From NCBI GenBank assembly GCA_014361295.1, contig JACIVX010000001.1:755924-819923 (forward strand): a DNA stretch of 64,000 nt. The letters are read 5' to 3'. This stretch comes from Methanomassiliicoccales archaeon. GTDB lineage: Archaea > Thermoplasmatota > Thermoplasmata > Methanomassiliicoccales > JACIVX01. A program made the position numbers and the translations under genes. This document shows, in pieces, positions 8,112-17,308 of the stretch; the first letter of the stretch is position 1, and every line of letters starts with the position of its first letter. The notes under the pieces were generated by a model, which was not told the DNA's origin, searched no databases, and saw only the letters and a list, made by a program, of their open reading frames with translations.

Positions 8112-9395
8112 TTGCTAATCCTTTGCCCGTTGCGCAGGAATATCATATTCACAGAGGGGTTCGCTCGTCCCGTTCTCCTTATGTTTGTGGCGACGATTCT
8201 AGGCGGCGGATGCGACTACTTCTATCAGATTATTATGGGCCGTCAACTTGGTCCTGCGGGATACTCCGAGCTGAATGCACTATTGTCGATTTTCTACATT
8301 ATTTCCGTTCCCACTCAAACAATTGCTGCCTTTATGGTTAGATTCGTTTCAAAGTACAAGGCAGAAAACAAAGAAAACATGATTGCATGGCTCGTAAGAA
8401 AAACGCTCCTGATTTCGTTGATTATCGGGGTTTTGATGGCCATTGGAATATTTATCGCAATACCATCGATCACTCGATTCATTTCTCTTTCGTCCAGCTT
8501 TCCATTATTCATCCTGATGTTGGGAACGGTGATTGTGATGATGAGTCCGACGGGATACGGAACAGTGCAAGGTCTTCAGCGATTTCACTTATCAGCATTA
8601 TGTGGCATTTCGGGACCTCTCACAAAGCTTGGCTTCGGCGTTATTCTGGTTATTGCTGGATTTGGAATCAATGGCGCATTCGGGGGCGCCATTATCGGTG
8701 CTTTTTTCACATTTGTTGTTGGATTGATCGCGATCAGAGATTACTTCACTCGACCCGCAAGCGTCACTGAGAAGCTTGATCTTTCCAATATGGAACGATA
8801 TCTTTTTAAAGCAATTGTTGCCGTCGTATGCTTTTCAATTCTTATCAACATCGATGTTTTTGTTGCAAGACAGTATCTAGGTCCACATGATGCTGGTCTA
8901 TACGCCGTTGCATCAATTCTCAGCAAGGTTATCTGGTTTCTGCCAGGAGCTGTTTCAACTGTGATGTTCCCCAGAGTCTCTGAATATTACACGAAAAACA
9001 AGGAAACAACGAGTGTCATGAGAAAATCGATTTTCTGCACCCTGATGATGACTGGTATCGTTGCCGCATTGTATGTGATAGCGCCGGCCGAGATCATCAA
9101 TTTGCTTTATGGCAGCGCTTATTTGGACGCTGCTCCTGCGTTGTCGATCCTTGGGATTGCAATGACTCTTTTTGGCCTTTCAAGTCTTTTCATGAATTAT
9201 GGACTTGCAATAGAGAATTCAGTCTATGTTGCCATTTTCTCAATTTTTACTGTCTTGCAGATCATTCTCATCATGATGTTCCATTCAAGCATCATTGACA
9301 TCGCACTCGATCTGCTCGTGACAAGCGTCGGAATCTTTTCATTTAGCTGGATATATCTTGAAATCAAATCGAAGGAAATGAAGAAAAAGAGATGA
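8112..9395 (+). CDS. Polysaccharide/lipid-linked oligosaccharide flippase (Wzx/MATE-like)
   Basis: 427 residues with 12-14 hydrophobic segments. The conserved N-terminal pattern GRQLGPAGYSELNALLSIFYIISVP, followed by AAFMVRFVSKYKA, and the central DVFVARQYLGPHDAGLYAVA repeat of that motif mark a polysaccharide-biosynthesis flippase (MOP superfamily). Such proteins move lipid-linked sugars across the membrane, here perhaps for N-glycosylation or exopolysaccharide. The start used is TTG 8112; TTG 8130 is equally possible. No glycosyltransferase genes lie beside it, which is unusual. A possible downstream frame begins inside its stop codon (ATGA, 9392). Confidence 0.85.
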   Translation: MLILCPLRRNIIFTEGFARPVLLMFVATILGGGCDYFYQIIMGRQLGPAGYSELNALLSIFYIISVPTQTIAAFMVRFVSKYKAENKENMIAWLVRKTLLISLIIGVLMAIGIFIAIPSITRFISLSSSFPLFILMLGTVIVMMSPTGYGTVQGLQRFHLSALCGISGPLTKLGFGVILVIAGFGINGAFGGAIIGAFFTFVVGLIAIRDYFTRPASVTEKLDLSNMERYLFKAIVAVVCFSILINIDVFVARQYLGPHDAGLYAVASILSKVIWFLPGAVSTVMFPRVSEYYTKNKETTSVMRKSIFCTLMMTGIVAALYVIAPAEIINLLYGSAYLDAAPALSILGIAMTLFGLSSLFMNYGLAIENSVYVAIFSIFTVLQIILIMMFHSSIIDIALDLLVTSVGIFSFSWIYLEIKSKEMKKKR

Positions 9396-9511
9396 TTGAA
9401 AAGAAAATCAGCAAACTGCGACAATTGAAGAAATTTGACTGGATCATTTTATCACCACTGTGGTATTGGTACATTTCAATGTTTTATAAAACCACAGGCG
9501 ATTCACTAGTT

Positions 9512-9541
9512 ATCGTTAACACAAATATCGTTAACACAAAT
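9512..9541. repeat. Perfect tandem duplication of 15 bp
   Basis: ATCGTTAACACAAAT occurs twice in direct succession (9512-9526 and 9527-9541). Each copy contains the palindrome GTTAAC. It lies between the convergent ends of the flippase and tupC genes. Confidence 0.9.
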
Positions 9542-9583
9542 ACACAAGAGACGATGAAAGTTCATTTTGTTTTCATAAAAAAA

Positions 9584-10318
9584 TCAAAAGATCATTTCGC
9601 CCTTGATGAATGCTCTTGTTCTTTCGTCCGCAGGATTATTGAAGATTTTCGAGGTTTCACCCTCCTCAATGATTCTTCCATCGATCATCAGTGCTGCACG
9701 GTTGCATAGCCTCTTCGCCTGGAAAGGATTATGTGTGATGATGATTGCGGCCTTTTCACCCTGTGAAATAAAATCCCTCACGGCATTTTCCAAGATTGCA
9801 ATGTTTGTCGGATCTAAATTGGCCGTAAACTCGTCGAGCAGTAAGAGCGTTGGATCGACGATGACGGATCTTGCAAAACACATTCGCTGCATCTCCCCAC
9901 CGGACAACGATCGTGCATTCCTATCCTTGCTCTCGCTGAGACCGAGCTTTTCAAGATAATAATTTACCTTTTGCTCGATGAGGTCAGGACTCAAACCTCT
10001 GAGCTGCAATCCATATGCAATGTTGTTGAAAACGCTCCGATTCATCGCAACTGGTTTCTGAGAGACAAGTGCCATTTTCCTTCTAACCAAGTAAGCAAGG
10101 GGACTTAGACTTTTGATTTCGTCGCCTTCGAAAAAAATTCTTCCTCTTGTTGGCACCTCCAAAAGATTGATGAGCCTGAACAATGTCGATTTCCCAGAGC
10201 CGCTCGGTCCCATGATCCCCAATATATCGCCTTCCCTGACCTCGAGATTGACATCTGACACAACGGTTCTTCCCGAATACTCCTTGGTCAGCCCCTCGGT
10301 TCTCAGAATCGTCTTCAA
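9584..10318 (-). CDS. tupC: Tungstate ABC transporter, ATP-binding subunit
   Basis: 244 residues from the chosen start. ABC ATPase with Walker A (GPSGSGKST), Q loop (VSQKPVAM), signature (LSGGEMQRMCFAR), Walker B (LLLLDEFTANLD) and switch His (IITHN). It energises import by TupB, and the operon context assigns tungstate. I chose the TTG at 10318, which overlaps the tupB stop (TTGA) and is preceded by GGAG. The longer frame starting at ATG 10366 would overlap tupB by 52 nt and add residues that relatives lack. It is the last gene of tupABC. Confidence 0.92.
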   Translation of the reverse strand: MKTILRTEGLTKEYSGRTVVSDVNLEVREGDILGIMGPSGSGKSTLFRLINLLEVPTRGRIFFEGDEIKSLSPLAYLVRRKMALVSQKPVAMNRSVFNNIAYGLQLRGLSPDLIEQKVNYYLEKLGLSESKDRNARSLSGGEMQRMCFARSVIVDPTLLLLDEFTANLDPTNIAILENAVRDFISQGEKAAIIITHNPFQAKRLCNRAALMIDGRIIEEGETSKIFNNPADERTRAFIKGEMIF

Positions 10319-10971
10319 AGCATCTCTCGCTCCTGGAGCCACCTCATGAATAGGAAAACTCCGCATGCTACGATGAGAAGCACAACACCGAGTCCCACAG
10401 CATATTCAAAATGTCCCATTCTCGTCTCAAGCATGATAGCTGTAGTAAGCACCCTCGTCTTCCCCTCGATATTTCCTCCAACCATATAAGCGGCGCCAAC
10501 CTCCGCTATTGCCCGACCAAATCCAATCATAACGGCTGTGACAACACCGACCCATGCCTCTCTTATAATCGTAAAGGTTGCCTGGCGATTGCTCGCCCCA
10601 AGCGAAAGGATCGTATTTTTTATGTTTTTGTCCACTTCAGAAACCGCAGATATCGTTATGCCAGTGACCAGAGGAACAACAAGTAACGTCTGTGCTAAAA
10701 TCATTGCAGTAGGTGTGAAAAGAATGCCGAACGAGCCAAGAGGTCCGCCTCTCGAAAAGAGATAGTAAATAAATAAACCGGATATCACCGGCGGGAAACC
10801 ATACATTGTGTAAGTGATCGTCTTAAGCAAACCCTTTCCTCCGAATTCCTTGAGCCCGATGAGTGCTCCTAACGGTACACCTATGAGCGAACCCAGTATC
10901 GTAGCACTTCCAGAGACGTAAAGCGAAAGGATTGTGACCTGCACGACGTCGTAAGAAATTGCATCCGTCAT
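10315..10971 (-). CDS. tupB: Tungstate ABC transporter, permease subunit
   Basis: 218 residues with about five or six TM helices. The cytoplasmic EAA loop that docks the ATPase is visible as TILSLGASNRQATFTIIREA with the conserved Gly. AEVGAAYMVGGNIEGKTRVLTTAI is characteristic of the TupB/molybdate-type permeases of this subfamily. It follows tupA after 51 nt and is coupled to tupC by the overlapping TTGA. The predicted role is movement of tungstate across the cytoplasmic membrane. Confidence 0.92.
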   Translation of the reverse strand: MTDAISYDVVQVTILSLYVSGSATILGSLIGVPLGALIGLKEFGGKGLLKTITYTMYGFPPVISGLFIYYLFSRGGPLGSFGILFTPTAMILAQTLLVVPLVTGITISAVSEVDKNIKNTILSLGASNRQATFTIIREAWVGVVTAVMIGFGRAIAEVGAAYMVGGNIEGKTRVLTTAIMLETRMGHFEYAVGLGVVLLIVACGVFLFMRWLQEREML

Positions 10972-11022
10972 TCAAATCCCCTGTGCGACTCTTGGGCCTA
11001 TCACGAAATAAGGCGATATAGG

Positions 11023-11955
11023 TTACCACCAGTTATTTCTTTCTGACGCGGAGATTTGAATTTCGGCGGTGGACGAAACTGATAACATGATAGCGCCAGG
11101 ACCAGCGTTTGGTACGAAGAGTTTGTGACCGTATGCGTCTGTGAAGTTTCCGATCATTTGCTGGATCTCAGGGGATGTGATCCAATTTACAAAGTCGATT
11201 GCAAGTGTGTAATTAATGTGGGGCCACCGTGTATGATTAATTGGAATTACGCTATATTGATTGTATAGAATTGGATCTCCTTTAAATAAGATTTCGAGGT
11301 CTGGAATTATTCCTGTTTCCTTCCTCGTATAAAAGGTTGCCTCATCTGACAGTGTATATCCTCGCTCTTCTTGCGCGATATCAAGCACGGCACCCATGCC
11401 CTGACCAGTGCTTAAATACCAAGTATTACTGAAAGTCGAAGTATTCATACCCAATAAGGACCAAATTTTTCTTTCTTTTGCATGAGTTCCCGAGTTATCG
11501 CCTCTGGAAACAAAGATAGCCTTACCACTCGTACCATTTTGATATATTTTCAAGAATGCTTCCGTTGCGTTACTAGCCTGCGATATGTTCGCTGGGTCTT
11601 CCGCCGGACCAACGATAACAAACTGATTATAGCACACAAGTCTTCGGAACTCCCCATAGCCATCTTTCACGAATTGCTTTTCGACATCTGGTGAATGCAC
11701 AAGGAGTATATCCACGTCCCCATTTTTGCCAAGCTCCATTGCCTGACCACTCCCGACAGCGATAACGTCGACTTTGCAGTTGTATCGCTTTTCAAAGTCA
11801 GGCAAGATGTAATTAAGGAGACCAGAGTCATAAGCGCTGGTTGTAGTCGCTAGACGGAGTGTTTGTTTTTGTTGCAAAGCAAGCGGCACCACAGCAAGAA
11901 TGAGTGCGGCGATAATAAGAACGATGATTATGGCCGTGATTTTTTTCCCTTTCAT
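11023..11955 (-). CDS. tupA: Tungstate ABC transporter, substrate-binding protein
   Basis: 310 residues. An N-terminal hydrophobic signal or anchor (about residues 5-28) precedes the mature start LRLATTTSAYDSGLL, whose TTTS motif binds the oxyanion in the TupA family. VDILLVHSPDVEKQF, FVSRGDNSGTHAKERKIW and GQGMGAVLDIAQE are further TupA signatures that separate it from ModA and WtpA. It captures tungstate outside the cell. The ATG has a strong SD (AGGGGGT) and a TATA box at 12003-12010. First gene of tupABC; it implies tungsten enzymes such as aldehyde:ferredoxin oxidoreductases elsewhere in the genome. Confidence 0.94.
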   Translation of the reverse strand: MKGKKITAIIIVLIIAALILAVVPLALQQKQTLRLATTTSAYDSGLLNYILPDFEKRYNCKVDVIAVGSGQAMELGKNGDVDILLVHSPDVEKQFVKDGYGEFRRLVCYNQFVIVGPAEDPANISQASNATEAFLKIYQNGTSGKAIFVSRGDNSGTHAKERKIWSLLGMNTSTFSNTWYLSTGQGMGAVLDIAQEERGYTLSDEATFYTRKETGIIPDLEILFKGDPILYNQYSVIPINHTRWPHINYTLAIDFVNWITSPEIQQMIGNFTDAYGHKLFVPNAGPGAIMLSVSSTAEIQISASERNNWW

Positions 11956-12002
11956 TGCAACCCCCTAACCGATATGCTAAATTGAGCTTAACGCCTCTTT
12001 TC

Positions 12003-12010
12003 TATATAAT
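12003..12010 (-). promoter_or_regulatory. TATA box of tupABC
   Basis: TATATAAT lies 48-55 nt upstream of the tupA ATG. This predicts a leader of roughly 20-25 nt that contains the GGGGGT Shine-Dalgarno. Confidence 0.5.
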
Positions 12011-12118
12011 TTTTATGATTCATGGGATTCGTCTGCTGGATCCGCGTATAAAACACAAATCGTGCGATGCAAGGCCAAAGCTTGCTCCAACTCAAGATTA
12101 TGATTGCACGTGAAGGGA

Positions 12119-12658
12119 CTATCTGAATTTCTTTCTGAACATCTCAAGACTTTTGCTAATCGCTTCGATGGCAGCTTCTTTTCGCTCCCATCCAAGAACC
12201 TTTGTTCCCTTTCCTTCTTCTAGCCGTTTGTAAGTAAGAAAGAATTCCGCAATTTCATTTAAATAATGAAGAGGAAGGTCCTCCAGTTGCTGATACTCTT
12301 TATATCTTGGGTCTCCCAATGCGACTGTGAGAACCTTATCATCTTGGCCCTTTTCGTCAATCATCTTTAGCAATCCAATCGGTTTTGCTTCGACCACGCA
12401 TCCCGGAAATGTGGGCTCACTGATCATGACCATCGCATCTAGGGGATCACCATCGTCGTAGTAGGTCCGTGGTATGATGCCATAAGCAATCGGGAAGACG
12501 ACACTGGAATGGAGTACCCTATCGAGGAGAATGCAGTCGTACTCTTTTGAAATCTCGTACTTGTTCTTGCTCCCCTGGGGGGTTTCGACAATCACGTTCA
12601 CGATTCTGGGAGGATCTCTGCCAGATGGCACCATTTTCCAAAGAGACAATAGAAACAC
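12119..12658 (-). CDS. ppa: Inorganic pyrophosphatase, family I
   Basis: 179 residues, normal for the soluble Mg-dependent enzyme that hydrolyses pyrophosphate to phosphate. Family residues are visible: KNKYEISKE (substrate Lys/Glu), YGIIPRTYYDDGDPLDAMVM with the Asp triad, and GDPRYKEYQQLEDLP. The N-terminus reads LWKMVPSGRDPPRIVNVIVE, matching archaeal Ppa, so the ATG at 12658 is accepted. It is single and divergent from a small unknown gene whose start lies 15 nt away. Confidence 0.96.
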   Translation of the reverse strand: MFLLSLWKMVPSGRDPPRIVNVIVETPQGSKNKYEISKEYDCILLDRVLHSSVVFPIAYGIIPRTYYDDGDPLDAMVMISEPTFPGCVVEAKPIGLLKMIDEKGQDDKVLTVALGDPRYKEYQQLEDLPLHYLNEIAEFFLTYKRLEEGKGTKVLGWERKEAAIEAISKSLEMFRKKFR

Positions 12659-12673
12659 CTTCCTTATCAGGCA

Positions 12674-12937
12674 TTGATAACTGTGAAAATGACCTTGGAA
12701 TATTTTATGATTCCCACAAGTAAAGAAACTGAAGAGCTCATTTGGTACAATTTGGTAGGTACATACAGGACAGTTGATCTAAAATCAAAAGATCGCCTGC
12801 AAAATGAACAAATAATTTCTACGGAGAAAAACGAAAGTTTGCGCATTATTGGAATTCTTTTTGACAAGATTCAAATACGGAAACACTTGATACGGCAAAC
12901 ACTCTTGATTCCAGATGATCGAGAGGTGCTCCATTGA
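12674..12937 (+). CDS. Hypothetical 87-residue protein coupled to the antiporter gene
   Basis: I do not recognise this protein. It is short, mixed polar and hydrophobic, with no TM helix, cysteine pair or nucleotide motif. Its last codon and stop (CAT TGA) overlap the TTG start of the antiporter gene as TTGA, the same stop-start arrangement seen in tupB/tupC and gatA/gatB. That supports a real coupled gene. Against it, the start is only 15 nt from the divergent ppa start, leaving little room for two promoters. Confidence 0.4.
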   Translation: MITVKMTLEYFMIPTSKETEELIWYNLVGTYRTVDLKSKDRLQNEQIISTEKNESLRIIGILFDKIQIRKHLIRQTLLIPDDREVLH

Positions 12938-14139
12938 TTGATCTAATCTTGTTCCAGCTATTTGTTCTCGTTCTCATGGCAAGAATATTTGCCTTGCTCT
13001 TTGAGTCCATAAAAATCCCACCTCTCGTGGGCGAAATTCTTGCTGGAATTATCATTGGAAATACATTTCTCTATAATTTCCTTCATCTCGAAACGGACAT
13101 TGAAGTCCTTCGTGTTTTCTCAGAATTGGGAGTCATTTTCCTTCTGTTCACGATCGGTCTTGAAACACCTTTTAGCGAGCTGAAGAGAGTGGGGCGGACA
13201 TCGACCCTCGTCGCTGTATTGGGCGTTGTATTCCCCTTCGCTTTTGGCTATCTTTTGATCATTTCGCTTGGCCACCCCCAGGTGGAAGCACTTTTCATCG
13301 GCGCGGCAATGGTTGCGACGAGTGTTGGAATTACCGCGCGAGTGATCAAAGATATGGGACTGACGCATACAATCGAGTCCAGAGTAATCATCGGAGCGGC
13401 GGTTATCGATGACATTCTTGGAATGGTGGTTCTTGCGATTGTGAGTGGCATTGCAGTCGGCGGTACGCTCAACATCATCGATACACTCGTTGTAGCTGTC
13501 CTCGCAGTGCTTTTTGTTCTTGCTGTCATTTATGTAGGCACAGGCTTATTGCCCAGAGCGAGAAACAAGGTGAAAGTGAAAGAAAGAACGGCACAAAGTT
13601 CACTGATTAGATTCGGTTCTAGTCCACTTGCATTGGCGCTCATCCTTTGCTTTGGCCTATCCGCACTTGCATCATACATTGGTCTTGCAGCAATCATTGG
13701 TGCTTTTCTTGCGGGTATGGTTTTCGCTGAATTTAGCGACACCATGCCAGTCGCTGAAAAATTCGAACCGATCAACGAGTTTCTCGTTCCCTTCTTTTTC
13801 CTCTATATCGGTATATCAGTCAAGATTGCGTCGTTCGCCGAAGTCGCGATACTATCGCTGGCCATAATCGCATTGGCAATCGTCACGAAATTTGTGGGAT
13901 GCGGGCTTGGAGCATATAAATTGGGAAGGAAGTCCGCGACAGTGATCGGCGTTGGTATGTCGCCGAGGGGAGAAGTTGGGCTCATTGTCGCCTCGGTGGG
14001 TTTGGGCATTGGCTCAATTTCTTCAGGTATGTTTTCTGTCGTCGTCGCCATGTCTCTTTTGACAACACTGATCGCGCCGCCATTGCTGACTTATACTTTC
14101 CGGCGCACGACGAGTGGCAAATCCATGAAATTCTCTTAA
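12934..14139 (+). CDS. Cation:proton antiporter, CPA2 (Kef/NapA-like)
   Basis: 401 residues with about 12 TM helices and no C-terminal TrkA-N domain. Conserved features of CPA2 exchangers include IKIPPLVGEILAGIIIGN near residue 30, LFTIGLETPFSELKRVGR, the discontinuous helix VGITARVIKDMG, and the ion-binding region GAAVIDDILGMVVLA with the paired Asp residues typical of Na+/H+ exchangers. It likely exchanges Na+ or K+ for protons across the cytoplasmic membrane. The start is TTG, overlapping the stop of the small upstream gene. Confidence 0.9.
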   Translation: MIDLILFQLFVLVLMARIFALLFESIKIPPLVGEILAGIIIGNTFLYNFLHLETDIEVLRVFSELGVIFLLFTIGLETPFSELKRVGRTSTLVAVLGVVFPFAFGYLLIISLGHPQVEALFIGAAMVATSVGITARVIKDMGLTHTIESRVIIGAAVIDDILGMVVLAIVSGIAVGGTLNIIDTLVVAVLAVLFVLAVIYVGTGLLPRARNKVKVKERTAQSSLIRFGSSPLALALILCFGLSALASYIGLAAIIGAFLAGMVFAEFSDTMPVAEKFEPINEFLVPFFFLYIGISVKIASFAEVAILSLAIIALAIVTKFVGCGLGAYKLGRKSATVIGVGMSPRGEVGLIVASVGLGIGSISSGMFSVVVAMSLLTTLIAPPLLTYTFRRTTSGKSMKFS

Positions 14140-14228
14140 TACAGGAAGTAAAAAAAGATGATTAAGGAAACTCCGTTGATTGGACTGAAATAAATGCAGG
14201 TTCTGGGGATTACACAAATAGAGAGTCA

Positions 14229-15182
14229 CTACAAATATTCCAATGGAATTTTGTTGATCGGATTACCCATTTTGTATGATCTTATCGTCTCAATTGTCGT
14301 CTGGACAATTCTTTGCAAGGTTTCCTTTGTGTAGAAAGCGGAATGAGGAGTGATGATGACATTGGGAGCGCTTAGCAGAACATCATGTTCAGGATGCGTT
14401 TCGTCTTCCAAAACGTCGATGCCTGCGCCCCACAGATGACCTGATTCAAGAGCGTCCTTGAGCGCTTGGCTATCGACGACCCCGCCTCGTGATGCATTGA
14501 TCAAAATGCTTCCCTTCTTCATCTTGGCAATCGTGTTCTCGTTGATCAAATGATAAGTGCTCGGTGTCAGCGGAATATGCAACGTGACGAAATCGCTGAT
14601 TGAAAGAAGTTCCTCTAGAGAAAGATAGGGAAATCCGTACTTGGCTTGCAGCGACTTGTTTTCGTAGACATCATAAGCGACGATTTTCATCCCAAACCCA
14701 GATGCAATGCTCATCACCGCCGCTCCGATCTTGCCCGTCCCTATAATCCCAAGTGTTTTTCCTTTAAGCTCAAGTCCGAGAAACTGTTCAAAATCAAATT
14801 TCTTTTTTTCTTTAACATAAGTGTCGGCCAATGGGATTTTTCTCGCTATAGCGAGCAATAGTGCAAAGACGTGCTCCGCGACGACATGAGAACCATAGTC
14901 TGGAATATGGCAAACAGTTATTCCTTTGTTCAATGCATATTTCGCCGCAATGTGATCAAAACCGACGCTCCTTGTGACGATGAGCCGCAGATCTGAGAGT
15001 GCATCGATGATTTCTTCCGTCACTCTTGAATAAATGAAAACCGAAAGGATCTCAGCACCCCTTGCAGCGTTAATGAGCTCGTCACCATTCAGTGGGCGAT
15101 CATAAATGATCACTTCATCATCTCGAAAGGCTTCCTTTATCTCTTCCACATGGCTCTTGAGCTCCGTGAACACTATCCTCAT
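14229..15182 (-). CDS. D-isomer-specific 2-hydroxyacid dehydrogenase (D-lactate dehydrogenase-like)
   Basis: 317 residues from the chosen ATG. Rossmann NAD-binding motif GIIGTGKIGAAV at about residue 145; catalytic Arg in NASRGGVVD, Glu in GIDVLEDETHPEHD and His in ITPHSAFYT. The active-site loop RSVGFDHIAAKYALNKGI groups it with D-lactate/phenyllactate-type dehydrogenases rather than SerA, and there is no ACT domain. It would interconvert a 2-oxoacid and a D-2-hydroxyacid with NAD(H). I chose the ATG at 15182 because an AGGGA element sits about 10 nt upstream; a frame from 15251 would add residues not found in relatives. Confidence 0.9.
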   Translation of the reverse strand: MRIVFTELKSHVEEIKEAFRDDEVIIYDRPLNGDELINAARGAEILSVFIYSRVTEEIIDALSDLRLIVTRSVGFDHIAAKYALNKGITVCHIPDYGSHVVAEHVFALLLAIARKIPLADTYVKEKKKFDFEQFLGLELKGKTLGIIGTGKIGAAVMSIASGFGMKIVAYDVYENKSLQAKYGFPYLSLEELLSISDFVTLHIPLTPSTYHLINENTIAKMKKGSILINASRGGVVDSQALKDALESGHLWGAGIDVLEDETHPEHDVLLSAPNVIITPHSAFYTKETLQRIVQTTIETIRSYKMGNPINKIPLEYL

Positions 15183-15381
15183 GCATATCCCTACAAACAA
15201 TAGGGAACCATGAAGGCAATAAAAGTATCTCGCTCTAAATTTGAAATGCAAGAGGAGTGGAAGACAAACTATTAAAAATCAGTCTCTAGAAATTTGATCC
15301 TAAGACCACAATATCTAGTTAAAAGAAGTATTATCATTTGATGAATGAGTTGTAAAACTGGATAAGCTGGGAGTGTTGGAT

Positions 15382-16149
15382 ATGAAAGTGAGTGAATTAT
15401 TCGATCTTTCAGGTAGGGTTTCAGTCGTAACGGGGGGTTCAATGGGTCTTGGATTCCAAATGGCCACGGCTCTGGCAGAAGCCGGTTCGTCCGTCGTTCT
15501 CTGCGCTCGCAATTATGATAAATGCGCAGAGGCAGCGGCCATGATCGCGGAGCACGGTGTCGAGACGCTCGCCGTCAGCTGCGATGTTCGGTTGCGAAAA
15601 GACGTTCGCAATCTTGTGATGAGAACCCTTGAAAAATTCGGGAGAATTGATGTCCTAGTGAATAGCGCAGGAATTGCATGGGCTGCCCCACCAGAAAGGA
15701 TGAGAATTGCAGATTGGCAAAAAGTGATCGATGTCAATCTGACAGGAACCTTCATATGCTGCCAGGAAGTGGGAAGGGTGATGATCAGAAATAGAAAAGG
15801 GAGTATCATTAATGTTAGTTCAGTCCTTAGTTCATTTGGCAACCGAATCATTGATTGCATCAACTACTCAGCATCAAAAGGAGGAGTTGATGCACTCACG
15901 AGAGATCTTGCCGTTAAATGGGCGCCATTCAATATTCGCGTCAATGCGATCGCCCCTGGCTTCTTCAAAACCCATTTGACCAAATCAGTTATCGAACGAA
16001 AGGGTGATGAGATCATCAACCTGACCCCCGCCGCGCGCATAGGCGTAGATGACGATTTGAAAGGACCTGTCGTCTTTCTGGCATCTGATGCTTCGAAATT
16101 CGTGACAGGACAAGTAATTGCCGTAGACGGTGGATATTCGATTATGTGA
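15382..16149 (+). CDS. Short-chain dehydrogenase/reductase (gluconate 5-dehydrogenase-like)
   Basis: 255 residues, classical SDR. Cofactor motif TGGSMGLG near residue 20, NSAGIAW, catalytic Ser in NVSSVLS, YSASK (Tyr and Lys), and a C-terminal FVTGQVIAVDGGYS. The LFDLSGRVSVVTGGS start resembles gluconate 5-dehydrogenases and related polyol/oxo-acid SDRs; the substrate cannot be told from sequence. The ATG at 15382 has GGGAG about 8 nt upstream; GTG 15373 is an alternative. It is transcribed with the following deacetylase-like gene, possibly as a two-gene unit. Confidence 0.88.
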   Translation: MKVSELFDLSGRVSVVTGGSMGLGFQMATALAEAGSSVVLCARNYDKCAEAAAMIAEHGVETLAVSCDVRLRKDVRNLVMRTLEKFGRIDVLVNSAGIAWAAPPERMRIADWQKVIDVNLTGTFICCQEVGRVMIRNRKGSIINVSSVLSSFGNRIIDCINYSASKGGVDALTRDLAVKWAPFNIRVNAIAPGFFKTHLTKSVIERKGDEIINLTPAARIGVDDDLKGPVVFLASDASKFVTGQVIAVDGGYSIM

Positions 16150-16238
16150 TTCGATTTGATTTTGGAATCCATATCAGTGTCTGAATAATGACGCGAATTA
16201 AATTAAACCATAGAACAATACGCCTAAACGGTGAAGTT

Positions 16239-17072
16239 ATGTGGAAAAACGATGCTAGATGTGCTGTGTGCTTGACTTTCGATTGTGACAGTGACATCTC
16301 CTGGAAGAACATCATGAGAAGAACTGGAGCAGTCAAAGAAGGGGAACCATTTAGTCCTGTGGTTCTCTCACAAGGTCAATACGAAGTCAACGTTGCGATT
16401 CCGAGGATACTCAAGTTCCTAGATAAACACGAGCTGAAAGGATGTTTTTTTGTTCCAGGCATGCTGGCAGAAGAACGACCTTCGCTTATTAAAGAGATCG
16501 ACAAGAAGGGTCATGAGATTGGACACCATGGTTATTCGCATCTCAATCCGGGCCGACTCACACCCGAACAGGAAATGCAAGAACTTGAAAAAGGGTTGAG
16601 AGCCCTGGAGGGGTTACTCGGTAAAAAACCCAAAGGTTATCGTGCGCCAGCGTTCGATCTTTCACCCCGAACCCTCGAATATCTATGCGATCTTGGATTC
16701 TTGTATGAAAGCAGTATGATGGCTTGGGACATCCCATATATCCATTGTGTTAAGGGAAAGAAACTCGTTGAAATTCCGTTCAACTGGCTCACAGTTGATT
16801 GGACCTACTTTGCATTTAACTTTTTCCCGCCACTCGAGTATCAGAGCGGTATCTCAAGCCAAGAAGAAGTATTGGAGATATGGACAGAGGAATTTGAAGG
16901 ATTATACGATGAAAGGGGGTTGTTCACAATCGTCATGCATCCTCAGGCGATCGGACGGGCATCGAGAATGAGAATGCTTGACCGTCTAATCAATCACATC
17001 AAGAAGAAAAATGGAGTTTGGATTACCACGCCATCTGAAATTGCGGAATATTGGCTTGAGACACACCCGTGA
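16239..17072 (+). CDS. Polysaccharide deacetylase family protein (NodB homology, PuuE-like)
   Basis: 277 residues from the chosen start. NodB-fold motifs: LTFDCDSD with the Asp pair (motif 1), EIGHHGYSHLNP with the metal His-x3-His (motif 2), GYRAPAFDLSPRTLEYLCDLGFLYESS (motif 3) and FTIVMHPQAIGR (motif 5). No signal peptide is visible, so it is probably cytoplasmic. That favours the group related to allantoinase PuuE and peptidoglycan deacetylase HpPgdA over secreted chitin deacetylases. It hydrolyses a C-N bond of unknown substrate. ATG 16239 (GGTGA upstream) matches the family N-terminus; a frame from 16188 adds 17 residues. Confidence 0.85.
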   Translation: MWKNDARCAVCLTFDCDSDISWKNIMRRTGAVKEGEPFSPVVLSQGQYEVNVAIPRILKFLDKHELKGCFFVPGMLAEERPSLIKEIDKKGHEIGHHGYSHLNPGRLTPEQEMQELEKGLRALEGLLGKKPKGYRAPAFDLSPRTLEYLCDLGFLYESSMMAWDIPYIHCVKGKKLVEIPFNWLTVDWTYFAFNFFPPLEYQSGISSQEEVLEIWTEEFEGLYDERGLFTIVMHPQAIGRASRMRMLDRLINHIKKKNGVWITTPSEIAEYWLETHP

Positions 17073-17257
17073 TTCTTTTTTCTTTTCAATTTTTGACTTC
17101 CCTTTTTGCACGTAAGAAACTTAAAAAAAGTTTCCATGAACGAATCTGGAAGAAGCTTTGGATGTCTCATTGAGAGGGATTTTAAAACGTATTTTTAAGG
17201 CAAATTCTTTACTGATCCGAAAGTTACTAATATCCTATTTCTCTTATATTCTGAGGA

Positions 17258-17308
17258 GGAAAGTTATCAGCCTGATGAGAAATTTTGAAGGCTGAGAGAA
17301 AACTTTCC
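17258..17308. promoter_or_regulatory. Interrupted palindrome before gldA
   Basis: GGAAAGTT (17258-17265) and AACTTTCC (17301-17308) are perfect 8-bp inverted arms. Nested inside are CAGCC (17268-17272) and GGCTG (17290-17294). The element lies just downstream of a TATA-like CTTATATT (17243-17250) and 10 nt before the SD of gldA. It could be an operator spanning the transcription start or a 5' RNA hairpin. Confidence 0.55.

Noticed and set aside
9392-9709. Full 105-codon frame after the flippase
   Set aside because: The second half is antisense to tupC; only the first part deserves attention and is listed as a finding, not a gene.
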